DNA of 64,000 bases. Source: Lophium mytilinum (Eukaryota; Ascomycota; Dothideomycetes; Mytilinidiales; Mytilinidiaceae). The notes below the pieces were generated by a model, which worked only from the letters and a program-made list of their open reading frames with translations, was not told the origin of the DNA and made no database searches. Made by a program: the position numbers and the translations under genes. The stretch spans positions 2,448,215-2,512,214 of the forward strand of contig MU004181.1 of NCBI GenBank assembly GCA_010093605.1, read 5' to 3'. Positions 43,892 to 54,483 of this stretch are shown piece after piece. Positions within the stretch are counted from its first letter, which is position 1. Each line of letters begins with the position of its first letter.

Positions 43892-45322
43892 CTAGGAAGC
43901 CCACCTTGACTTCCTCAGACCGTCCGCCTTAGCGAAAATCGCCCCGGCGACCCCTTTCGCGTCTTCGGTCCAGAAGTTATTCGAGTCTTGCTTTAGTTCA
44001 TCATTCTTTGGGGGTTCATGGTCATCATGACTATCGACGTCGACCTTCCCCTGGGCATGAGAGTTGCTTGCTTCGGCCGCGTCGCCGTTAGGTAATTCGG
44101 TGAACGAGTTCAGCTCTTTTAATGGTGTGACAGCGGCCGAATCGGCCCAGTGGCCGTTTGACTCTGCAACTATGTCGTCTGAAGAGCTCTTGGTCTCTGC
44201 AAACTCGTGTAAGGGCGACAGCGGGGGATGCAAGAAGGCACTCTGTGATATACCTTTGCTTTCCGCTGTCGACTCGAGACCGGAATTGAAAGTGTTAGCT
44301 ACCGTTGATACGGCAGATGGAACACTATAATCATCCTGAGTCTCAGCAATAGGAGGAACTATTGCAGTCTCAGGAGTTGGATGAGACGTAGGTGCATCCT
44401 TCACGTCCATCGAAGCCTGGAGGTCACTATGCGACCTGCGGCTCATGATGCCTAGACCCGGCACCGAAACCCCGACTCTAGCCCAGTCCCATATCCTTCG
44501 GCGGGGCGGGCTGGCGTCGACCGAGGCTGCGGACGGGGATCCTAGATTGTCGTCTTGACTCCTGTCGTCTTTTCTGGATGTGGAGCTGGAAATTACGGAT
44601 TCGGATTTGAAGGGCTTTGAGTTGTCAACGGAGCCCTTATCGCGTGTTGCCTTGTCGCTCTTACCACTGTCGGACGTCTTGCTGGTCTTGCCGGCCTCGG
44701 GCGACACAGCCTTGCTACTCTTGCTAGCAAGACTGCTACGACTGGCCTGGCGGCGAAGTGCGCCTTCGTAGCTTTGGCGGAGCCCGTTTTGGGCTGTCGA
44801 CGGGAGTGGTGGGGGTGGGAGCAGCAGGGGGGCTGGCTCCTCGACCTCCTCCTGCACCTCCTCCACCATTGCCTCCTCCAGTCCCAGCCCCACTGCTTTT
44901 CCGCCGGATGCCGACTTTGCTCTCGTTCGGAACTTCTCCCGAGCTTCCTGTGGGCTTGAGCCGAGCGGTGCTGCTGTCGCCGTCTCGGTGCTCGTCGAGA
45001 CCGTTGACGAGGCGCGGCGGAGAGGGCCGCCGGGATAGGCGCCGGGTCGGCGAGGGGGACGCGGCTGGGGAGTTTGCGGTGCGGAATGTGTAGTCGGAGG
45101 ACTTTGAGCCATCGGAGGACTTTGAGCCATCGGAGGACTTTGAGCCGTCGGAGGAGGCACGGGAGGTGGAGGGTCGGCCATCGGCAGCGCTTGACGCGGC
45201 GACGTGATGTTTGCCGTTGGAGTTGAAGTGTGTGATACCGTTGGAATGGCCGGCGCCGATACCGTTTGAGCGGGCGGAGCGGGCTTGTGGACGCGGCGGC
45301 GGTGCGAGGAAGCCTTGTACAC
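43892..45322 (-). CDS. intrinsically disordered hypothetical protein
   Basis: Open frame of 476 codons ending at 43892. Its upstream limit at 45322 is a GTG, not an ATG; the first in-frame ATG is at 45181. DNA at 45323-45324 reads as an AG acceptor on the minus strand, and an upstream ATG near 45426 opens a short frame (MPSRLFWDEVE), so an upstream exon joined by a short intron is likely. I cannot place that donor securely. Composition is Ser/Pro/Ala-rich with a short tandem run of AQSPPM units, an acidic EVQEEVEEP stretch, a long Ser/Lys region, and a possibly folded patch RRRIWDWARVGVSVPGLGIM. The tail FWTEDAKGVAGAIFAKADGL is also better defined. No family recognised. Confidence 0.6.
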   Translation of the reverse strand: MYKASSHRRRVHKPAPPAQTVSAPAIPTVSHTSTPTANITSPRQALPMADPPPPVPPPTAQSPPMAQSPPMAQSPPTTHSAPQTPQPRPPRRPGAYPGGPLRRASSTVSTSTETATAAPLGSSPQEAREKFRTRAKSASGGKAVGLGLEEAMVEEVQEEVEEPAPLLLPPPPLPSTAQNGLRQSYEGALRRQASRSSLASKSSKAVSPEAGKTSKTSDSGKSDKATRDKGSVDNSKPFKSESVISSSTSRKDDRSQDDNLGSPSAASVDASPPRRRIWDWARVGVSVPGLGIMSRRSHSDLQASMDVKDAPTSHPTPETAIVPPIAETQDDYSVPSAVSTVANTFNSGLESTAESKGISQSAFLHPPLSPLHEFAETKSSSDDIVAESNGHWADSAAVTPLKELNSFTELPNGDAAEASNSHAQGKVDVDSHDDHEPPKNDELKQDSNNFWTEDAKGVAGAIFAKADGLRKSRWAS

Positions 45323-45474
45323 TGTGGTGTTAATTCTTGTTATCGTTCTGCTTTGTGAGGACGAAGCGTGGTGTGGATGAAGCGTGATGGGTGCTCGACT
45401 TCGTCCCAGAAGAGACGGGACGGCATGAGCGAGGCACTGTGAAGTGGGATAGGGCGGATTGGGACAGATGCCGC

Positions 45475-46497
45475 TTATTTACCTTGCTTTGCTCTCCCTT
45501 TGCCCTTTATGTGACAGTTTGGCCCCGCGTCGTGGTCGTGATAGGTGCAGTCATCGCGAGCCTCAGTTGGGTCCTCGAACAGCATACCTCCCGTGCCCGA
45601 CCGGATGGCGTTGACCATATCAACTGCGAAATCAGGAGCCCCATCGAAGCAGGCTCGATAGGACTCGGCGTCCTTCTCACTCGCCGGGTCCATGATCTGG
45701 CGCGCAGCAATCTTGGTCATCAACCGTCGAAAGGGCGACCCGGGACTGCTCTTACGATATATCTCGTTGATCTCGTCGGCGTCCGGCACCAGCTCTGCCT
45801 CGCTGAGCCCCTTGCGGTATTGGTCCATCGCAATGTTCTTTAGCTGCGGCATGTCGAAGCGTTCGCAGAGCAGGTACAGCTTGTGGCAGCACACTGCGTA
45901 GTCGTACATGCGATTCGGATCTGCCATGTCGGAGACATCGTCGAGTTTGCCTTGATACAGCCATTTTACTAGCAGTTCGAAGCCCGATGGATCGTCCTCT
46001 AGTAGCTCAAGCTTGTCTGGTGTCTTCTTTTTCGTGTCGTTCGATGGTAGGAGCTCGGCAGCCAGCTGCTCGGAGTGGTGACAGAGGAGGTTGCGGTGGA
46101 GGGCCCAGTGACGCTTGGAGGGCCCAACGTAGATGTCTACGAGCGGGCCGGAGAGGAGCCTGGCACGCTGCGATTTAGCTTTGGCTTGTACGTGGAGACG
46201 GTGCGAGTGGATGCGATGCGCCAGAATGGGTCGCGGCATGAGCGGATTGGGCTCAGAGTAGGGTTGCGAGGGCCCATCAGGCAGCGCATCGCTCTCCGAC
46301 TCTGAGCCCGACTCTGCGCTTGATTCTGGCTCTGGCGCGTCCATCTTTGGCACGTCCGCATGCGTGGAGAGTGGTTCATTCACGTACTCGGCAAAGGTGG
46401 TCGCGGGCGCATCGCCGATGTTGGTCGCCATACGAAATCGGGGGGAGTTGAAGGCAAAGTCACGGACGAAGACGATGCGCTCCTGCCAGTGACCCAT
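45475..46497 (-). CDS. BTB/POZ domain protein
   Basis: Single exon of 340 residues from an ATG at 46497. A polar, acidic N-terminal region of about 110 residues precedes the BTB fold: LLSGPLVDIYVGPSKRHWAL, HRNLLCHHSEQLAAELLPS, LELLEDDPSGFELLVKWLYQ, and AVCCHKLYLLCERFDMPQLK. That is the usual order of interaction strands and helices in ascomycete BTB proteins, some of which are Cul3 adaptors. The C-terminus carries a helical region and a His/Cys/Asp-rich tail (DDCTYHDHDAGPNCHIKGKG) that could bind metal. Function unknown. Confidence 0.85.
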   Translation of the reverse strand: MGHWQERIVFVRDFAFNSPRFRMATNIGDAPATTFAEYVNEPLSTHADVPKMDAPEPESSAESGSESESDALPDGPSQPYSEPNPLMPRPILAHRIHSHRLHVQAKAKSQRARLLSGPLVDIYVGPSKRHWALHRNLLCHHSEQLAAELLPSNDTKKKTPDKLELLEDDPSGFELLVKWLYQGKLDDVSDMADPNRMYDYAVCCHKLYLLCERFDMPQLKNIAMDQYRKGLSEAELVPDADEINEIYRKSSPGSPFRRLMTKIAARQIMDPASEKDAESYRACFDGAPDFAVDMVNAIRSGTGGMLFEDPTEARDDCTYHDHDAGPNCHIKGKGRAKQGK

Positions 46498-47268
46498 ACG
46501 AAGGGGCGGCAGCGCACATAGGTACGAGAGAAGCAGACGGCAGGCTAGAGGTTCTTATACGGTGGCGCATCGAAAGCAGGTTACGAAAGAGGGGGCTGGG
46601 ATCTTCAAGGTTCAACACCATGCCCTGCGAGGTGGCACAGACATCATGGCCATCCCAGCTCTAAGCTTCCACACTTCATCCGTCCACGTGCCACCATGTT
46701 TCTTTACGTCTCTGCTCCATCATCAAAGTCTCTTGCTTCTCTTTGGTCGTTACACTCAACTGGGCGAGGATAGGTAGACTGCGAGACCAAGCAATACAAC
46801 CGTCTCTTTACCTTCTTACCAGCATATCACGTCATAGAACTTCTCTAGTTCCAGCATCTCCTGTGACGAGGAATGGTTAAATGGTCACTGTTTTGCCAAC
46901 GCATACCCGCTTTACTATTGTTTCAGAGACTTAGGCCTATCTGCGAAATTTGGTACAAAAGCAGCGATGATCGAGATTTGCTTTTTCCCGCGTTATGGAG
47001 TGCATGTGTCTCCCTATTCTGGTACTGCAGGCTGCAAGTTCGATCGACTCATAGACTAAACTTCTTGTCACATCTTTCCTCGTTCAGATATTCCAAAAAG
47101 CCCTTTTCTGTTCTTGGCCATGTGCATTACCGATCATGCGATGGGTTTGAGGCCGAAGCCAACGATTGGCTGCGGGGATATGCACCTCAGCTCGAGAGCT
47201 TGGGTTGATCCCAACTATCCTAACTTCAACCCCACTTCCAGCTGGCGGTGTAGATCGCCTTGTTGAAG
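46498..47268. other. divergent intergenic region
   Basis: Promoters of the BTB gene (minus) and the membrane protein gene (plus). A frame at 46873..47208 has no family resemblance and is probably not coding. Confidence 0.45.
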
Positions 47269-48653
47269 ATGGCCGTCTGTACGTTTGAGGGCAACTCTGA
47301 CATGTACGGTCTCGGAATACGCCTTGGATTCTATCTACAATGGTTTGGCGTCATTTTAGCCGCCTGGATCGCTCGCGGAGAGGTTCAAGGCCTGTGGTTT
47401 GCCAACGACTTCTTCGTAGCCGCTACATTCCTGGCACTAGTCATCCAAGTATCTCGAAACGTGCAGTCTCTCCAAGTCGTTGAAGTTTACATTATCCTAC
47501 TCCTCATGTTTGGGGCATACCTCTATGTCGTCCCGGTGTATATCTGGCGCTTCTTCACCAGATGCAATCCTTATTGGGACCCGACACGGTGGCCTATCAT
47601 TCGAGAAAGCGCTTTGCACTCGAACTTACGCCTCATGCTAGAATTTGCCGTTCTAGGCTTGCAGTTTTGGTTTTGGTTCAGCCGCGTTCAAGATCTGAAA
47701 GGTGAAGGATGCGAGCAGTTTGGCTTCTTCTTCGCCAAGATCCGCCTGAATAACACCGGCTTTGTGGCTATTAACATACTACTCTACTTCATGCTTGCGG
47801 CGATATGTCTAATTCTGGTTTTTGTGAAGATGGTGAGCATGCTGGGAATACCTCAGAATCTGACTGAACACGACGACAGGTATGTTTCCTTTCACAGCAC
47901 ACCACATATCTGCGGACCCTTTCCTTACTTACGTATCACAGAGTGAGTGACGACGTCGAGCGCCGCATTAGAATTCTGCGCAACCTCAACTCCCTGAGCA
48001 ACATCATCGTTGCAAGCATCATCACTGCTGCTACTGAACTTACCATCCACTGGAACCACATCACGGGCGTTAACTCACTTGCTGCAGCGGGCCAAACAAT
48101 CCCTTTTGTCATCGGCCTCGGCGCTGTTATTCGCATATTTTATGTCTACTTCTTCCACAGCGGGAACGATGACGGCGGGAACGGCGAGGATCCGCATGAC
48201 AATGAGGGTCCCAGAGAGCCCACGGATTGGACTCGCCCTCCTCGTTACGCAGCCCGTCCACCGCCCGGAAGCCGATCTCCCCGTACCGCTGCCCGCCCAA
48301 CAGCCTGGCATGACTTTCATCGCGTGCAGGCTCCTCCGAGAGGCCAGTATCCACATAACGATGAGGGTCCCAGAGGTCCCACGGACTGGGCTCGCCCTCC
48401 TCGTCAAGGCCGTCAGCCAGCCAGGAGTCGATCTCCCCGTACCGCGCAGGGCCCTTCGAGGGATTTCGAGGAGTGCCCACCCAGAAGACCAGAAGTGGTG
48501 TCTATTCATGGGGCCAGACGCGAACAGCGTCGAGAACAGAGCTCGCCGTTAGGACCCCGGAAGGTGGTGGTGGAGGAAGATATAGTGGAAATGGACTGGG
48601 AAAGGCAGGGGTGGGTGCGACGGCATCGAAGTCGCAGTCAACGAGATGGATGA
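47269..48653 (+). CDS. polytopic membrane protein with Arg/Pro-rich repeated tail
   Basis: Two exons, 47269..47879 and 47942..48653, with a 62-bp intron; 440 residues. Hydrophobic segments lie at about 17-34, 44-62, 70-92, 121-138, 164-188, 220-240 and 253-274, giving roughly seven membrane helices. The N-terminal block (GLGIRLGFYLQWFGVILAAW) and PYWDPTRWPIIRES match a group of uncharacterised fungal integral membrane proteins. From residue 278 a cytosolic-type tail, rich in Arg, Pro and Asp, contains two copies of a 53-residue unit starting at NEGPREPTDWTRPPR and DEGPRGPTDWARPPR, with SRSPRTA in both. The tail ends in a basic RRHRSRSQRDG. No transport or receptor motif seen. Confidence 0.8.
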
Positions 48654-49224
48654 ACGACGGGAGATGTGATTTTAGAAGTTGAGATATAGGGGCTTGACGT
48701 CGTCCTCAAGCAGAATGGCAGTGAAGTGATCTAGTCGTCCAGATCGAGATATGTCACGTGATCTACAATACTTTAACATCACTTCATCACCATCATCTCC
48801 CAAGCCAGTATACCAAGCTCATAGCTTTTTCTATGAATGTGCGATACGAGAAGGACAGTTTGCGATAGTTTCGCGTTCTTGCTGCCACGGTATCGGTATC
48901 TTTGAAAGAGTAGATGAGATCCGAACTTCGCATGATCACTGGAAGAACTTTAGCCAACCGTCACGATAGTCAAGTTGTATTAGGCTATAAGGTCGAAGAG
49001 CCATCACATAAAGTCTAGAGCACGTCGAAAAGTAATTCTTTATCGTGAGTAGTTCCCCCAATCTCGTGACATACCCCTCTCCCCGCACCAGTCATCGACC
49101 CACATCTGCAAACTCGCCCAAACAGCAACTTTGGAGCTGAAATATTCCTCTCAGCTTTTAGCGTACTGATCATATACTGACTAAATTTTCAACTGCTCCA
49201 AATCCTCTGATTTTACAATCCACG
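48654..49224. other. intergenic region upstream of the tRNA
   Basis: No gene. Contains a TCACGTGA palindrome at 48754..48761. Confidence 0.5.
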
Positions 49225-49309
49225 GGCCGGTTGGCGCAATGGTAGCGCGTGCCCCTCCTATGGAATTCTAGATAGGGCAAGGCTGCGGGTTCGAGTCCCG
49301 TGCTGGTCG
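49225..49309 (+). tRNA. tRNA-Arg (anticodon CCU) with a 13-nt intron
   Basis: Full cloverleaf: acceptor stem 49225-49231 with 49302-49308 (three G-U pairs), D arm GCGC/GCGC around an AATGGTA loop, anticodon stem TGCCC (49250-49254) with GGGCA (49275-49279), and T arm GCGGG/CCCGT around TTCGAGT. The loop reads C-T-CCT-A, placing CCT as anticodon at 49257-49259. A 13-nt intron at 49261..49273 follows the base after the anticodon, the canonical site. CCU reads the AGG arginine codon. The internal A and B boxes fall in the D and T arms. Confidence 0.9.
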
Positions 49310-49310
49310 C

Positions 49311-49316
49311 TTTTTT
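49311..49316 (+). terminator. RNA polymerase III terminator of the tRNA gene
   Basis: Run of six T one base after the discriminator base of the tRNA. Confidence 0.8.
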
Positions 49317-50598
49317 GGCCTTAGATTGTGTGTGTCCACGGTGAATAGGCGGCCAACTGTTCGCTTTTGCTTTTTGAACCGGGTAGATGACCTGGGGGAT
49401 GTAACACATACTCTCATGCTGTGGAGATCTTTGGCAGATTTGTGTAAAGTTCAAGTTGTATCACCCCAGAAAGTGATATTGGATTTAGTGTTCGTATACT
49501 TGACTGGAGTGAACTAATCAGTGTTAGAATCGCAGAGCCTATCTCCTACTAGTGGAAGTTGCTGAGCTGTGTTCTCCACGAAGTAATTCGGCTCACCGCC
49601 CAACCTGAACTTCAATGGCACGCTTGTCCTTCAAACGAGCTCCTTTCTCTTCATTTACCCTTGCTATTCCCGTATGTTAGCCTTGGAAGTTGATCTGCCA
49701 ATATGTCACGCCCCTTCGGTCTCGTCCCCGTCTCCGTATGCTCTTCCTAGGGGACCATGCCTGCGCACACTCCAACAAGCTGCAAGGGCATAGCAAGCAT
49801 CGGCACAAGCCCCGTACCTTTGCCACTCCCTGCATGATCCGATCTAGGAGCCGTGCGCCGGCATGTCTAGCGGAACATCTGAACACGTGCAAGTACCGAT
49901 GAACCAAGTTCAAAAGAGGGGTGTGATTCCGTCGACTCCGAACTCTGCAAGGCAGACGGTGTAGTTCTCTTATCGAATACCAAGGAACAGAACTCATCGC
50001 TAGCTTTTCGATCAAATTGCGATTCTCGAAGCAATCGCGAGAATAGTTGCGCTGGATTTTCCGTGACCGGTACTCGGTAGAAGGTCATAGCGAGAGACGA
50101 TAGCACGCGGCTTCGCAAGGAATGTCCCTGGAAAGCCGCTGAGTCATGTCAGCCTCTGCCGCCGATACGTGATGCGCTAGGTGCATATCAAAGGGCTGGG
50201 AGCAATTTCGGAGCAATGCGACACCCATCTGCGTGCAGAGACGTCTACAGGTGTCGAGTTATGGGAGTCTCAGCTAACGAGTGAATATGATCGTGGGATC
50301 AGCAAGTAAGAACAAGAGCATAGTTAGAAGTAATATCGCCATTTTCAAATTAACGCCAGTGCTATGTATTAATTTGTGATAGTGATTCATGGGGGGTAGG
50401 ACAATTCATAACCCCTCTCTAAAGTCTTGAATGGAAAAAACAGCCCAACTTGATCCGGGGTTTCCCTTAGACCGAACTATGCAAATAAGCGTCAAGACCG
50501 TCGTATCGGGCGATATTGTATTTTAGTACTCTACATAGTCTTTCCGCTCACCGCCGCACCCGTTCCTGAAGATCACCCGCGCCCTGTCAGAAACTTCT
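49317..50598. other. intergenic, nothing recognised
   Basis: About 1.3 kb with only short frames on both strands; no repeat or RNA gene found by eye. Confidence 0.45.
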
Positions 50599-51953
50599 TC
50601 AGACTTTCATAGCGCCGGCGGGCCCTGTGGGCCTGCCCCTCGGATCAAAGATCCACTCTTCGCTCCCGCTTCTCCCCGCGCTAGCTGGTTCGCTTCTCCC
50701 ATCGCCGCCAGCGCTGCTGGGAGTGTACCGCGTTAGCTCGATGTCTTGTCTGACGGTGATACCCCCGCTATTGCCAGTTTCCGACTTGAGGTTGACCGAG
50801 CCCTCTGGAAGAGACTGGAAGGGGAAAGAGCGCTTGCCGTAGCTCTTCGTGCGATCGGAGGAGTATTTGCCCTGCGTGGAGCCGAACAGCCGAGGGAAGA
50901 GCGTGGACAGGATCGGTTTAATTCCCGTAATGCATCCACAGATGATCCCGACATTTGTCTCGATGGTGGTGATGACATAGACGATAGACCCTTCCCAGCT
51001 GACGTCGGAGGAGCCGAAGTAGATGTTGAGATACCATATGCGACAAATGCCCGCTACACAGACTCTGGGATGATGTCAGCTAGGGGAGCATGGGGCTCTG
51101 GGGGCCCAGATACTTACATACAACCCAAGCTGAAAGAGACCACTAGCCCTACCCGCTGTGACTTCGGCAATTGGATATTCCAGAGAAATCGCGCAGGCCA
51201 TAGAAATACGGCAATGTCTGTGAAGCTGTTTGTAGCCGCAGCGGCAATAAAGAAAGCCTTTTGATTGATGCAATTCCTATTTGTGAACTTCAAGAGATCC
51301 CAGTTGTCTGATATAGGGCTAGAAAAGATTAGCAACGCCACTTTACTAGATCAAATACTCTTACATGCACTGGAAAAGAAATGTAAAGAAGATCGCAATA
51401 GTCCAAGTAATGAGCCAGGCCATAGTCGCGTAACAAAAGTACCGATTGCCTTGAGACGGAAATATGCGCAGATAAGTCAAGCAAAGACTGAACTTTGTGA
51501 GACCAACACAAGGACCAAATAGCATTTGGGTTGCGAGAGCTAACTGAAGTTGCGAATAGTTAGCAACCATTACAAAGAACTCGTACGTATAGGTAGAACC
51601 TCACCCTCCCCGAAGTTGGTATCCATTCAAGCTTGTTATCCCATACGTGGAGGCCGGTTCCCCACAGGGTAGAGTAGCAGTTTATAATGCATATTGCTGT
51701 GCCCATCATCTGTGTACAATTAGCAGTAGGTACATCTTGCGCCGAGATGACAAACCCAGCATAGAAGCATTGTCCAGTCATCTACTCCCAGCGCTTTCAA
51801 CCGCCATCTGGAATACATCCGCGCTGCCATGAAAACCGTCATGACCACAGTAAGCGGAATCTCGGTAGCGAGGATGATTCCCCGGCGAGACTCGGGGTCG
51901 ACAAAGTTGGGCTTTGGCCACGAGAGGACTTCCGTTGGGGTGAGGTCACCCAT
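50599..51953 (-). CDS. Pth11-like seven-helix membrane protein (fungal rhodopsin-fold domain)
   Basis: Five exons on the minus strand: 51756..51953, 51605..51709, 51365..51543, 51118..51318 and 50599..51064; introns of 46, 61, 46 and 53 bp; 382 residues. Seven hydrophobic helices are recognisable, including ATEIPLTVVMTVFMAARMYS with the following RWRLKALGVDDW, GLTKFSLCLTYLRIFP, ITWTIAIFFTFLFQC with PISDNWD, NSFTDIAVFLWPARFLW, GCIVCVAGICRIWYL, and TTIETNVGIICGCITGIKPI. This GVDDW, TKFSL, YLRIFP and ETNVGIICG pattern defines the Pth11-related receptor-like proteins abundant in Pezizomycotina. The C-terminal 110 residues are cytosolic and disordered. Pth11 itself senses surface cues in Magnaporthe; most relatives, including those lacking a CFEM domain like this one, have no known ligand. 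Confidence 0.9.
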
Positions 51954-53764
51954 CGTGGTAGATAACTGTGGCAGGCGAGCGACTTTGGTATGCTGTTAAG
52001 GCCGATTCTTTATGGCTCTGTAGTTGGGCAGTAGTTGATTGATGGATTCAATTCGAGGTGTAACGCAGCTAGCCTCCACCTTGGTGACAATGTTGTTTCG
52101 AGGTCTGCGAGGAAGCGAGAAGGATTTCGATGGGATGAAACAGGTAATGGTACAGTTCTCAATCAAGAGCAAACCAAGCCTGACTCAGGCCAATGCCTTG
52201 GTTCGGGCCAACATAGTATGGGGAAGTGGGTTCCGCAGAGATTTGTGGGGGGGTTTATGGTGATATGGCACACCTCAAAGGTGCATGGTCAAGTCCTTTG
52301 CAGACCAATATCAACTCCGGGGAAATAGGACTGAAAGAGGTTGCAACGGAGAAGTGGAAAAGTGGGGAGATTGCAGCGCAATGCAGGTTGAAAAGAAATA
52401 GACCACCAAATAGACACAGGCGAAGAACACACAGATGCGAAGGGGTATGGGTTCGAAGTAGAAAAGAGGCCTCGACTGGGTAAAGGCACTAGTTTGACTG
52501 GCAGAAAAGATTGACTGAAATCGTTACCGCCTGTGTAAAGTTAGAGGGATGTCCGCAGTCGCATATCGGCATTGTCCTGGAATTCGCCCATGAAACTGCG
52601 GATTGGCAGGACCTCTCCTTGAACTGGGAATGAGGAGACAGTTCGGGCTGCAGGGCCCGCTCGGAATGTGGATGGAACATGGGGGAATAGCCGATCCTAG
52701 CACATGGCATATTGGCTTGTGAAAGGCTTGTGAAAGCCTAGCAAAGATTACCGACGGGATGCGGCACGCTGGGGACCGTGGCACCATTCAGCTGCGCCAT
52801 AATTTGAGCCGTTTAGAGTTCGGGAATGACCTTTGAAGTGACGCCCGCTCGAAAGAAAGCCAAACCGTTGCAGTATGAGAGGACTCAACGGTGCTTCACT
52901 ACGGGCTCTCTGCGCCGTGATAGTCCAAAACGAGTAAATTGCACACAGCAAAGGCAGCTGGCAAAAGATGTTCCGATGACAGTGAAGCCATGCATCCGGG
53001 TTCCGGATACTAGATGGAAGACGGAAAGATGCCCATTCGAGTGCTGATGGGAAGGGAAGCAAGGCAGGGAAGCGAGGAGCCTGGAGTGTGGCGGGACATC
53101 CGGGCCTCATTCTACAGTCCTAGGGATTATGAGTTGCGAAAGATGATGATGATATGCCCTGTGTAGGCTGATGAAACCATGGAGGCGCATCGGAGGAGAG
53201 ATGAAGAAGCTTAGTGTCTCGCCTAGCTGTGAAGCTGGGCTGGCGTATTCGAAACTGCAGGAGCCAATCAGAGTTCGCCTAACACGTAATATTAGGGCAG
53301 TTCTGGATTTTAGTGTTATGGTGATAAACCCAGCCAAAAGACTATACTCGCGGTTCATGGAATTACTCGACACCTTATGATTGCGAGAAGAAATAATATG
53401 CACATGTACATACAGTTGCGGGAAATAGAGTTCGAAGAGCTAATCAGCACTACTTCTCTCGGATGATGACCAAAACACGAAGATAGCCCGCAGCACGGGT
53501 TAGGTTCCATCCTCCTGTGTGCTTGTATCACTTGTTTTAATACCCCAGTGTGCACGTTGCCCGACCTCTCTCTGCGCACGTGAAACAGCGCTGCTGTGGC
53601 TAAGTTGGGCTCAGGCCCGGTCAGCCACATCTCTCGGCAAAGCGAGGTTTTGGGTGGGGCTCCGTTCATACTTTGGACCTACGTTCCTCAGCCATCTCCG
53701 TCTCTATATCCACTACTCTCACTATCCCACCGGCTTACATTAGTGGATTTACTTGGGTGCAACA
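51954..53764. other. gene-poor region, nothing recognised
   Basis: About 1.8 kb. Frames at minus 52748..53110, plus 52035..52328 and minus 53355..53669 are short, overlap frames on the other strand and match no family I know. It starts a gene-poor stretch that extends to 61 kb. Confidence 0.45.
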
Positions 53765-54092
53765 ATGTCCCTGGAGCGCTGCAGTTTGTGTCACAACCTC
53801 GAGCGAGCGGAAGCTGGCGATAGGCTTGATTTCGCAGGACAGAGTCCAAGTTGCTTGTCCAGTCTGCACAATGATACGCAATGGTCTCGCACCGTTCGAG
53901 CCCCTTGTCGGCAATATCGAGAATCTGCGAGAAATACGGGTTAGAAGTCGATCGCCACTAGTTCTATGTGAGAAAGACAGCAAGACGGTGACCCTGCGGC
54001 ATGGGAAAACGGAAGAGACTCTCGATCTTGACTTCTTCATTGCTGTATGTAAGGTGATCTGTACTCTCCTTGGATTTCTTATTACTCCATGA
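53765..54092 (+). pseudogene. truncated N-terminal remnant of a HET-type gene
   Basis: From the ATG at 53765 one frame gives MSLERCSLCHNLERAEAGD, resembling the Cys-x2-Cys start of HET-domain proteins. The continuation that would follow (VACPVCTMIRNGLAPFE, then SPLVLCEKDSKTVTLRHG and LDLDFFIA) lies in another frame that ends at 54092. No consensus intron joins the two frames, and the HET core itself does not follow. This reads as a frameshifted, truncated relic. The resemblance is moderate. Confidence 0.35.
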
Positions 54093-54483
54093 GTCTTTCA
54101 TCTGCCTTCTGTTTGACAAAGCCCACATGATTCAATATACTATTCTATTTTATCTTCACTTTTTACGCGACAAGTAATCAACGGCGGGGCCTTGATTGAC
54201 TCCTCGCGTGATCCCACGATGAGGGGTGTGCCATTCATCGACGGAGATGTGCCATTCATCGACGGAGACAGAGCTTCAGCCGGATCGAAGGTTTCCGCTT
54301 ACAATATAATCTCAAGGTAAGAATGCTAAGTAACTCTTGTAATGAATTGAACTACAGGAAAGCCTAAACTATGAAAACACACCCTCTCTCAGGTTCCAAA
54401 AGACTGTCCGACGGTCCTGAATATGATGCCCCCTCTTCCCTGCTACCGCACAAGCCAGCTAGCCCATCTTCACCTGTTAGGTA
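54093..54483. other. intergenic with a short tandem duplication
   Basis: No gene. Includes the 21-bp duplication listed separately. Confidence 0.5.
54227..54268. repeat. perfect 21-bp tandem duplication
   Basis: A 21-bp unit starting TGTGCCATTCATCGACG occupies 54227..54247 and again 54248..54268 without mismatch. Confidence 0.9.

Noticed and set aside
49250-49279. tRNA reading without an intron
   Set aside because: Without removing 13 nt the anticodon loop would be 20 nt; the split at the canonical site gives a normal 7-nt loop.
52748-53110. 120-codon minus-strand frame
   Set aside because: No ATG-supported family, no intron signals and a competing frame on the other strand.
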